Under the pieces are notes generated by a model. The model was given only the letters and a program-made list of their open reading frames with translations, had not been told where the DNA came from and made no database searches. Source: Sedimentisphaerales bacterium (GTDB lineage Bacteria; Planctomycetota; Phycisphaerae; Sedimentisphaerales; SM23-30). Taken from it: a stretch of DNA of 31,721 bases. This document shows, one piece after another, positions 25,721 to 31,721 of this stretch. Within the stretch, counting starts at the first letter, position 1, and every line of letters begins with the position of its first letter. Both the position numbers and the translations under genes were made by a program. The stretch lies in contig DAOVXR010000001.1 in NCBI GenBank assembly GCA_030636065.1, forward strand, positions 1 through 31,721. The letters are read 5' to 3'.

Positions 25721-26791
25721 TTAATCAAAAAAATCAGTTTGTCCGCCAAGGAGGAAAGTTACCCGGAATACCTGGGCAAAGAGCAGCCGCGTATCAGTCC
25801 CTACGGTATGTTCCACGGAAACAACATCTCCCGGCTTGACGGTAATATTGGAAGCATCGCTGATACCGGCACCCCTTATCCGGAAGGTTGCATCGATAAT
25901 GGAACCGTCCGCCTTTTGTCGATAGACCCGTACGTACTTGGGGCTGGCAACCTGGTTCGCACCGCCGGCAAAGGCCAGAGCCTGCATAAGGGTGTATTTA
26001 CTGGTCGGCGGATAGGGAAAGGCCCCCGGATGGTTCACCAGCCCGACCACGGTGAAAACTTTCGGATCGAGTGATTCAACTTCGATGACATCGCCCTTTT
26101 TCAGGGCAACGTCAGCAAAGGGCATATTCATTCTCTTGACAGGCAGTACCAGCGGCTCGGTTATCTTGGATTTGGTTCCATTCTGAATGCGAATCACCCC
26201 TGCGCCGTCATCGGTTATCCCGCCGGCCTTCATCAATAACGCCACCAGTGACAACTCGTCGCTCTGCAACGCATAAACACCGGGTTGCTCTACCGCCCCA
26301 ATAACCGAGACAGACTGAGTATGATATTTAGCAATGCGGGCTACAATGGACGGGCGGTCAACAACGTACTTGGGATAATAGACATCGACAATTGTGGACT
26401 CGATCTCTGAAAGGTCCATACCTGTTACATGGACCTCGCCTACGATAGGCAGGGTGATTTTCCCTTCTTTGCTGATACGACAGAGATGTGGTTGCATCGT
26501 TTCTAACGATGCGACTGAAATGAGATCGACCGTGCCCACTACTGCCGGCATATGCAATTCCAACACGTCTCCGACAACTACGGTATATGGGTCGGTCGGC
26601 ACTCGTGCCTGGACCATGCGGTCAACATCTACTTTCGGCCGTATGGGACCGGCTTTCATAAATTCGATTAGCTGCTCTGTTGAGGCCAACTTTGAATTGC
26701 TACAACCGGATATGCACAGCAGGCCTATCGTCAGGAAAACAATACATTTCCCAACAGCCACACGGCTATCCATATGGAATACGAGATTCAT
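25721..26791 (-). CDS. Polysaccharide export outer-membrane lipoprotein (Wza type)
   Basis: The 356-residue protein has a lipoprotein signal: hydrophobic KCIVFLTIGLLCISGC with lipobox Cys30. A polysaccharide-export domain follows (about 70-155, PYTVVVGDVLELHMP ... GKITLPIVGEVHVTGMDLSEIE), then two SLBB-type repeats (about 160-245 with SVIGAVEQPGVYAL, and 247-330 with FTVVGLVNHPGAFPY). It would form the outer-membrane exit channel working with the Wzc-type protein encoded 108 bases downstream. A GGGAGA ribosome-binding site 7 bases upstream supports this ATG. The 250-base leader holds strong hairpins, annotated separately. Confidence 0.92.
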   Translation of the reverse strand: MNLVFHMDSRVAVGKCIVFLTIGLLCISGCSNSKLASTEQLIEFMKAGPIRPKVDVDRMVQARVPTDPYTVVVGDVLELHMPAVVGTVDLISVASLETMQPHLCRISKEGKITLPIVGEVHVTGMDLSEIESTIVDVYYPKYVVDRPSIVARIAKYHTQSVSVIGAVEQPGVYALQSDELSLVALLMKAGGITDDGAGVIRIQNGTKSKITEPLVLPVKRMNMPFADVALKKGDVIEVESLDPKVFTVVGLVNHPGAFPYPPTSKYTLMQALAFAGGANQVASPKYVRVYRQKADGSIIDATFRIRGAGISDASNITVKPGDVVSVEHTVGTDTRLLFAQVFRVTFLLGGQTDFFD

Positions 26792-26823
26792 TTTTTTCTC
26801 CCATCCTTAATAACACTGGAGGA

Positions 26824-26845
26824 GTCCGCCATCCTCAAGGCAGAC
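26824..26845 (-). promoter_or_regulatory. Hairpin in the Wza leader
   Basis: On the minus strand GTCTGCC pairs with GGCGGAC across an 8-base loop (six Watson-Crick pairs and one G-U). It lies about 33 bases upstream of the wza-type ATG, close to the ribosome-binding site. It could modulate translation; there is no direct evidence beyond the pairing. Confidence 0.4.
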
Positions 26846-26924
26846 CAACCAGCAAAATAAACAGTCTTCTCCTATTTGTCCATCCGTGTTAGGAAACTCA
26901 AAAAAATAATACCGTTACAAAAGT

Positions 26925-26980
26925 CCTGATCGACCGCAAAACCTTGCCTGAGTGATGGACACTGGCATCCGGTTTTCAGG
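26925..26980 (-). promoter_or_regulatory. Long interrupted hairpin between surface gene and Wza-type gene
   Basis: The minus strand folds as CCTGA/TCAGG outside, AAAACC/GGTTTT inside that, and TGCC-AGTG / CACT-GGCA around a 5-base loop, with small internal loops (gga/a and ca). A run of seven T follows about 20 bases later, too far for a typical intrinsic terminator. It may be an attenuator, a terminator variant or a cis-regulatory RNA of the export operon. I do not recognise a known riboswitch class in it. Confidence 0.4.
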
Positions 26981-27041
26981 CTGATATTGAGATCACTTTT
27001 AACTTATGACACCGCTCGATCCCGCGTATTTACGGGAAACA

Positions 27042-27818
27042 CTACCTTGACGGCAGTTGATAAGGACTGCGAAGAGGCGGCCGATAGGGAATCCGTATTG
27101 GGTCCCTCCTGTCGGAAAGCTCCGGCTTTGGTTTGGTGAGGGGGACAGCAACCGTTGTAAGAGGAGCAACAACTTCTGGTGCAGCTACAGGGGCTGTGGC
27201 TTGAGCAGGTATAACTACCTCTGGAGTGGCTACAGGTGCAACGCTCGAAGCAGTCGCAACCGCCTCCACCTCAGGAATCTTCACACTACTGAGAATAGGC
27301 GTAACTGCCGCTTCCGGCGGTGGGGTTACAGCCACAGGCCTCGGAACAGGCGTAACAACCACAGGCCGCTTCATATTTGGAGTAATCGCAACTGCTTTCG
27401 TAGGGGCTGCAATCGCAACACTCGGAGCAGGTGCAACTGCTTGATGGACAACTGCGGGCGGTACCTTTGGAGCAGGCACTAATACTTCAGTAGTAACTAC
27501 AGGTGTTACGATTGGGGCGGTTGCAGTTTGTACGCTTGCACCAGAATGTGTTCCTGCAACAGACGTAGAAGTACCAGACATAGCATATCTCGATGGAGTC
27601 TGGGGCCGGGCAGTCAACGCAAATGGATCGAAGATAAGATACTCTTCTGCCGAATCGCTGCCCAGCATGAAATCCATGGGGTAAATATCTTTATCATCCT
27701 TTGGGGGCGCGGCATCAGCTTTCTCGGTACAGATAAGGACGACCGCGATCAACAGCACCATGAGCCATATTGATCCCCTCAAAGACACGTTTTTATTGTT
27801 ATTGCTTTCCGTATTCAT
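27042..27818 (-). CDS. Secreted Pro/Ala/Val-rich protein, unrecognised
   Basis: I do not recognise this gene. The 258-residue protein has an N-terminal signal peptide (hydrophobic WLMVLLIAVVLIC at 18-30, likely cleaved after ADA at about 36). A short acidic segment (about 40-70, DIYPMDFMLGSDSAEEYLIFDP) follows. From about 95 to 225 the sequence is low complexity, dominated by V, A, P and T with TPVP, APAP and VAPV motifs, probably extended and disordered. The C-terminus is basic and Pro-rich (about 230-258). It resembles periplasmic or wall-spanning linkers. GGAGG lies 10 bases before the ATG. Its position before the wza-type gene suggests a link to export or anchoring, but that is inference. 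Confidence 0.75.
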   Translation of the reverse strand: MNTESNNNKNVSLRGSIWLMVLLIAVVLICTEKADAAPPKDDKDIYPMDFMLGSDSAEEYLIFDPFALTARPQTPSRYAMSGTSTSVAGTHSGASVQTATAPIVTPVVTTEVLVPAPKVPPAVVHQAVAPAPSVAIAAPTKAVAITPNMKRPVVVTPVPRPVAVTPPPEAAVTPILSSVKIPEVEAVATASSVAPVATPEVVIPAQATAPVAAPEVVAPLTTVAVPLTKPKPELSDRRDPIRIPYRPPLRSPYQLPSR

Positions 27819-27879
27819 TGCTATGTAGCCTCCAGCTATTCAGTTCTATATAATTCCTTTGCTAACCAGTCTTGAAAAA

Positions 27880-29145
27880 TCAGTCACAGTTCCAACTGCA
27901 CTTGAGCCAATGGCGGGAGAGAATCGCAAAGTCATGCAAATCGACCGTTCCATCCAGATTAAGGTCGGCACCTTCGCAAGTGCATCCGTCCTCACTATCG
28001 TAAGTGCAGTCGGTGGCCAGCCAGTACGACGCGAAAACCGCAAGGTCTCCGACATTAACACACCCGCTGTCGTCCAGGTCACCGAGCAGCTTGTAAACAC
28101 TGAGTGCCTGGATCAACTCGCCGGAGTAATGGTATTGGGCCACTACCCCTTCATTAAGGTGGTCATATACTATTCCTCCCCCGGGATATTCCACATACAC
28201 AAACTGAGGCAGCACTGCCTTTGCCGCGCATATAGCGGAACTATAGTCTGTGCAGGGGTCGTCTTCGTCGGCGGCAACGAGGCCAAGAGTGCCATACACC
28301 GCATCTTCCGTATAACCACTGGTCGGATTGCCGTCATGGCCGAACCGCCAGTAAAAGGTACCTGCGTAATCCTGGCCGTCCGGGACCTGATGTCCCAGTA
28401 ACAGCCCGGGAAGATCCTGCATTTCTACGCTCTGCCAATATGGCTGCCCTCCCGGACCCGGCTTGACCAGGTTTGTATCCTGTGCCAGGCAAGGCCCGGT
28501 CTGGGCCAAAGCCCAAACAGCTATGCCAAGACTCATCACAGGATATTCAAGATCATCGTCATCATCACCCACCTCGATAAGATGCCTCACAAGTCCGTCC
28601 CGCCAGATTGCCTTGTCCTCGGCATCGACATAGTAGGCGGCCATGACATGATGCGCCATGTAGAATACGGCAATTGAAGGGGTAGTACCATGATAGTACG
28701 CGTCGATGTAACCGACGGTGCCACCTGGCTCATTGGTCCTGATCCATTCATAGAAACCACTGACTACCGCCCGCCAATAGTTATCACCGGGGTCCTCAGC
28801 GAACTCGCTCAGTCGTGTCAGGGAGTAGGTCTCGTCGCCATAAAAATAACCCGGATAGCCCACACCAATGATGTACTCTGCTGCCAGTTCGGCCGCGTCC
28901 AGGTAGGCTGGATTGCAGGTTACTCGATAAGTCTCCAGGAGGCCGGGCAGGATAGACCCGGTAAAACCGGTCTCAGCCGGCCATGCTCCTGCTTCCAGTT
29001 CACCCACAGGAATCTGATCATCCACCAACTTATTGGCCGCCAATACCATGGCGTCTTGTACAGAATCAGCCTGAACGGCAACACTGCCCACAAGGAGTGT
29101 TCCAACAGAAACACAAATCAATAATACCCATACCCAGTTTTTCAT
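27880..29145 (-). CDS. Secreted dockerin-type I domain protein with toroid-like N-terminal domain
   Basis: The 421-residue protein has a clear signal peptide (hydrophobic VWVLLICVSVGTLLVGSVAVQA, 5-26). Residues about 30-345 are helix-rich with aromatic and Gly clusters (AWPAETGFTGSILPGLLETY, AHHVMAAYYVDAEDKAIW), suggesting an alpha/alpha-toroid fold as in glycan lyases or glycosidases. I cannot assign an activity or catalytic residues. A dockerin type I module fills 354-421, with two Ca-binding F-hand repeats: DLDDSGCVNVGDLAVFASYW and DLNLDGTVDLHDFAILSRHW. Both keep the Asp/Asn ligands. AGGAGGT gives a strong ribosome-binding site. In Planctomycetota such modules appear on many secreted proteins without a classical cellulosome. 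Its role in this locus may be surface attachment or processing of the polymer. Confidence 0.85.
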   Translation of the reverse strand: MKNWVWVLLICVSVGTLLVGSVAVQADSVQDAMVLAANKLVDDQIPVGELEAGAWPAETGFTGSILPGLLETYRVTCNPAYLDAAELAAEYIIGVGYPGYFYGDETYSLTRLSEFAEDPGDNYWRAVVSGFYEWIRTNEPGGTVGYIDAYYHGTTPSIAVFYMAHHVMAAYYVDAEDKAIWRDGLVRHLIEVGDDDDDLEYPVMSLGIAVWALAQTGPCLAQDTNLVKPGPGGQPYWQSVEMQDLPGLLLGHQVPDGQDYAGTFYWRFGHDGNPTSGYTEDAVYGTLGLVAADEDDPCTDYSSAICAAKAVLPQFVYVEYPGGGIVYDHLNEGVVAQYHYSGELIQALSVYKLLGDLDDSGCVNVGDLAVFASYWLATDCTYDSEDGCTCEGADLNLDGTVDLHDFAILSRHWLKCSWNCD

Positions 29146-29805
29146 TATAGCTCTACCTCCTAAGTTGAGTTTTCTCTAATCCGGAAACCTGATGTCCGAT
29201 GAGTCAAAAGGGCCAATCTCCGGATAATATCACACTTTCTAATATGATAATTTGTCTTCTCCAAAACATATTTTAGACTGTTTTGATACCTGATAATCTG
29301 CTTCACGTACCCATAGGTACGCCGCAGGACCTTATGCGAACCAGGTAAAATGAAACACCTCGGGATGTCCTTTGCTTGCAGCAAATAGCAATTTGCTGTT
29401 TTTATCGAGGCTTTGGTCTAACCCGGCCGGTATTCTGCTATTTTTTATTGGGACGGTCAGTCGTAAATACTAAATATTATTTTTAGCCAATTAAGGCACA
29501 TTCTACTGTTTCCGGTCACTTTTTGCCGACGAGACACCTTAAAAAATGTCAAGATAGGCAATCTCGCTATTGCGTAAGGCCGTGTACATTCGGTACATGG
29601 AAGCAAAGACGCTGAATAACGCAACAAGCATATTTATCGTATCAATGAGATTACGCCTTGCAGTAAGACACAAGAAAACTATAAGCACCAGTACCATCTC
29701 ACGCCGACGAAGCGACATGTCAGGATCGAGGCATTTGTTGGAGATTTATCAAGATGTACACAACAAAGCACCTGTTGAACGGTGATAGTAGGATGTAAAG
29801 TTACA
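29146..29805. other. Gene-free region containing repeat copy 1
   Basis: I see no convincing gene in these 660 bases. Most of it (29276-29631) is the first copy of a ~360 bp imperfect direct repeat, annotated separately. The part from 29146 to 29275 is an AT-rich leader of the dockerin gene. The part from 29632 to 29805 is unique sequence after the PEP-CTERM gene. A TTGACA hexamer on the minus strand near 29550 has no matching -10 box at the right distance. Confidence 0.6.
29276..29631. repeat. ~360 bp imperfect direct repeat, copy 1
   Basis: This region matches 30675-31039 in the same orientation over its whole length. Long identical islands include TGTTTTGATAC, TTTTTATTGGGAC, CTTTTTGCCGA and GCTGAATAACGCAACAAGCAT. 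Differences are scattered substitutions plus 1-8 base indels. It contains an 8-base-arm palindrome CAGCAAAT-AGCA-ATTTGCTG on the plus strand near 29379-29398. Frames are broken between the two copies by a 4-base indel, so it is not a conserved gene now. It ends about 130 bases upstream of the dockerin start. Confidence 0.85.
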
Positions 29806-30513
29806 CTACTTTTTCCTTTGTCTGTTATGTAGTAGCAGGCCACCTAAACCCAGCAAGCTCAACATCATCGGTTCGGGAACCGCCACAATCTGACCACTCA
29901 GAGTGCCGGATACCGAACCATCGCTGAGTGTGTTCAGCAGGTTAAACAGTGAAGCTGAGGCATCACCACTAAATGATAGATCAATGTCAAATCCCTGGGT
30001 TTCCGCTGAGAAAAAACCATCAATCACAGCAGAATACCCTGCAACGTGGCTAATAATGTTCAGGTCGTCCCACTCATTGGAATAGGCGACGAAGTTGGTC
30101 CCCACGGTTAACATGCCACCTTCAACCACCGAGGAGGACATTACGATGTCACCAGCCTCCGCCATCGGTGATGCCGCATCCGCGGTAATCGTCAGATTGG
30201 AACCATCGGGAACCAAGGTGGATATGACCACATCGATACCGGGAGCAATCCCGACTGTCTGGATGTTCGCAAAGGTCATGTCCGGCAGGTCAATGGCATC
30301 AGCCAAAACCACATCGAGTAATGGACTGCTGGCATTAATTTCATTGTTTTCAAAAGTCATTATTGCTGTGCCCTGCGAGACCGTCACCGTCCAGGAAAAA
30401 ACATTTGTCCCGCCCGTACTAAAGGCAACTGAATAGCTGCCAAACGCCGGCAGACTAAGGCAGGCACATAGCACAAGGATCGATAAGATAAGAAGAGACT
30501 TTTTCGATTGCAT
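29806..30513 (-). CDS. Secreted PEP-CTERM protein
   Basis: The 235-residue protein starts at the ATG at 30513, chosen because GGAGG lies 8 bases upstream and the signal peptide follows at once (KKSLLILSILVLCACLSLPAFG). A longer in-frame reading to 30591 adds 26 residues that do not look like a secretion signal. The middle is a beta-rich, Asp/Ser/Thr-rich surface domain with no family I recognise. The C-terminus is a textbook PEP-CTERM sorting signal: VPEP, a hydrophobic segment (MMLSLLGLGGLLL) and a basic end (RQRKK). An exosortase should cleave and anchor it, but none is encoded in this window. Direct repeats lie on both sides of the gene. Confidence 0.9.
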   Translation of the reverse strand: MQSKKSLLILSILVLCACLSLPAFGSYSVAFSTGGTNVFSWTVTVSQGTAIMTFENNEINASSPLLDVVLADAIDLPDMTFANIQTVGIAPGIDVVISTLVPDGSNLTITADAASPMAEAGDIVMSSSVVEGGMLTVGTNFVAYSNEWDDLNIISHVAGYSAVIDGFFSAETQGFDIDLSFSGDASASLFNLLNTLSDGSVSGTLSGQIVAVPEPMMLSLLGLGGLLLHNRQRKK

Positions 30514-30536
30514 AATTCCATCCTCCGGTTTTTTGC

Positions 30537-30554
30537 CGCAACTATAGTGTTGCG
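30537..30554. promoter_or_regulatory. Palindrome in the PEP-CTERM gene leader
   Basis: CGCAAC and GTTGCG flank a 6-base TATAGT centre about 24 bases upstream of the PEP-CTERM ATG. It could be an operator or an RNA hairpin. Only the symmetry supports this. Confidence 0.35.
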
Positions 30555-30589
30555 ATCTACATTTTCCACCTTTCCTCAAACACAAAAAC

Positions 30590-30637
30590 ACCCGGTTCTC
30601 TACAGCCGTTAATACCCGGTTTTCTGCAGCCGTTAAT
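30590..30637. repeat. 24-base tandem duplication
   Basis: Two adjacent 24-base units, each starting ACCCGGTT and ending CAGCCGTTAAT, differ at only two positions. They lie about 77-124 bases upstream of the PEP-CTERM start. They may be duplicated regulator sites or a simple slippage product. Confidence 0.8.
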
Positions 30638-30674
30638 TAAATGGCCATACATTTCCAGGATGTTCACAAGGCCG

Positions 30675-31039
30675 GACTGTTTTGATACTCAATAATCTGC
30701 TTTACATACTTGTAGTCGCCGCCGCAGTACCTCATGCAACTCCGGTAAATGAGATACATCGGGACGTCCTTTACAGCACGCAGCAACTCGCTGTTTTTAT
30801 TGAGCCTATGGTCTAACCCATATAGCATATTACTACTTTTTATTGGGACAGTCAACTGTAAATACTAATAAAATTATATTTTTTTTAGCCAACTTAGGCA
30901 CATTTACTGTTTCAGGTTACTTTTTGCCGAAAAAAAACGAAAAACCACCAAAAAACGTTAAGATAGGCAATTTGCTATTGCGAAAAGTCGTGTACATTTG
31001 GTGTATGGAAGCAAAGATGCTGAATAACGCAACAAGCAT
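30675..31039. repeat. ~360 bp imperfect direct repeat, copy 2
   Basis: This is the second copy of the repeat at 29276-29631, in the same orientation. It ends about 160 bases upstream of the PEP-CTERM gene. On the minus strand it holds an open frame of about 60 codons whose last part (DYKYVKQIIEYQNS) is matched in copy 1 by GYVKQIIRYQNS, mostly through third-position changes. The upstream part of that frame is broken in copy 1. The element could therefore derive from a small gene now decayed in one or both copies. Confidence 0.85.
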
Positions 31040-31099
31040 GGCTTTCAGGCAATCTTCAGGAAATGTCCGTAAGGTGTGGTGCTTTGTCCTGTGTGCTGG

Positions 31100-31721
31100 C
31101 TAATGGGCATCGCTTTGGGGCTGGGTCGCAAGCTCCAGTGGCCCGGGGGCGAGTTTTTCTTCAACCGCTATCATCAAAGCCAGGTCCCATGAAAATTGGA
31201 GCGCCCCGGTGCGGTTCAGATGGCATCCGTCAAGTGAATCATATCGGAACTGATTGACGTTCAGCCATTTGCCGCCGGCCTTTTCAAACGCGGCGACAAA
31301 TTTCTGTTCCTCAAAACCGCCATATGAGTTCTCAATTGCAACCATCTCCCTGATCGTCGGCGGACGAAAGGCATAAACTCTGATACCACGTTGACGCCAA
31401 AGAGTTATACGATGCAAAAGATCGGCGACGATTCGCGGTGAAACCGGATTATTATCGAATATGTTCACGGTGTCCCGCAGATAACAGTTGAAATCCCGCA
31501 GGGGTGGTACATAGTAGGCCGAGGCCCAGCCGTCAGGAAACGATCTGTGGTATTTTCGCCGCCGATCAGGCGGGACAAACACTCCCCCAAACAACTCGTT
31601 GAATTTTAACGGTTCCGTGAACCGCAGTAGTTTGTGAAACGACTGTGCAACGGCAACTGAACTATAAGAATAGCTCTGCCGGGCCTGTAGAAAACTGTTT
31701 CGAGCCGCCATTACCTCGGTG
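31100..31721 (-). CDS. SGNH-hydrolase-like protein, partial (N-terminus beyond window)
   Basis: The frame is open to the window edge, so the first visible ATG (31711) is probably internal and only the C-terminal ~206 residues are seen. The order of elements fits the C-terminal part of an SGNH/GDSL-like protein: NNPVSPRIVADLLHRITLWRQRGIRVYAFRPP, then GKWLNVNQFRYDSLDGCHLNRTGA, where the D-x-x-H of DGCH would supply the catalytic Asp/His. Related proteins partner MBOAT acyltransferases in O-acetylating exopolysaccharides (AlgJ/AlgX-like). The N-terminal Gly-Asp-Ser block and any MBOAT gene lie outside the window, so the acetylation role is inference. Confidence 0.6.
   Translation of the reverse strand, partial: TEVMAARNSFLQARQSYSYSSVAVAQSFHKLLRFTEPLKFNELFGGVFVPPDRRRKYHRSFPDGWASAYYVPPLRDFNCYLRDTVNIFDNNPVSPRIVADLLHRITLWRQRGIRVYAFRPPTIREMVAIENSYGGFEEQKFVAAFEKAGGKWLNVNQFRYDSLDGCHLNRTGALQFSWDLALMIAVEEKLAPGPLELATQPQSDAH

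Larger units (their letters stand above)
30514..31099. other. Gene-free region containing repeat copy 2 and the PEP-CTERM leader
   Basis: No convincing gene lies here. It holds the second copy of the long direct repeat (30675-31039), a 24-base tandem duplication (30590-30637) and a 6-base-arm palindrome (30537-30554), the last two in the PEP-CTERM gene leader. The 60 bases after the repeat, up to the stop codon of the SGNH-like gene, show no terminator hairpin with a T run on the minus strand. Confidence 0.6.

Noticed and set aside
29540..29560. TTGACA as a sigma-70 -35 box for the dockerin gene
   Set aside because: No -10-like hexamer at 16-18 bases, and the corresponding site in the second repeat copy is altered.
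29750..31100. Inverted GGTGCTTTGT matches near 29766 and 31079 as terminal inverted repeats of a mobile element
   Set aside because: The match is only about ten bases, with no transposase between them and no target-site duplication; chance is adequate.

Overview
The window reads almost entirely on the minus strand as one long capsule or exopolysaccharide locus, cut at the high-coordinate end inside an SGNH-like gene. The likely host is a Planctomycetota bacterium, perhaps Phycisphaerae/Sedimentisphaerales-like. This rests on a secreted dockerin protein, a PEP-CTERM sorting tail, a Wza/Wzc/CpsB export set, and spacers built of short degenerate repeated 'words'. The phylum call is an inference.

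In transcription order (high to low coordinates) the locus opens with cell-surface genes: a partial SGNH-hydrolase-like gene, a PEP-CTERM protein, a dockerin protein and a Pro/Ala/Val-rich secreted protein. The export machine follows: Wza-type lipoprotein, BY-kinase (Wzc type) with a Tyr/Gly tail, CpsB-type PHP phosphatase, an O-antigen-ligase/TPR protein and a WecA/MraY-type initiating phosphoglycosyltransferase. The three genes from kinase to ligase overlap by 1-4 bases.

From about 15.8 to 18.2 kb lies a repeat-rich island with two orphan genes, a four-helix-bundle (S23-type) protein and an unrecognised 224-residue protein, among word repeats and families of short hairpins. Beyond it lies the repeat-unit section: Wzx-type flippase, hexapeptide acetyltransferase, FkbM methyltransferase, a GT2-deacetylase fusion, a FemAB-like transferase, a Wzy-like polymerase, a GT2, two GT4s, a radical SAM/SPASM protein, a formyltransferase coupled to a DUF3473-type deacetylase, and finally gmd and fcl for GDP-L-fucose. 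Much of 4.4-5.5 kb and 7.8-14.4 kb is visibly more AT-rich than the flanks, as expected for exchangeable serotype-like cores.

Together the genes plausibly make a fucose-containing polysaccharide with acetyl, formyl, methyl or amino-acid-type decorations, flip and polymerise it, and export it under Tyr-kinase/phosphatase control. The most unusual features are a ~360 bp imperfect direct repeat bracketing the PEP-CTERM gene, the word repeats that run into the 3' ends of three genes, a decayed nucleotidyltransferase pair near 2.1-2.5 kb, the GT2-NodB fusion, and a structured leader before the Wza-type gene. No exosortase, tRNA, rRNA, CRISPR array or intact insertion sequence was seen.
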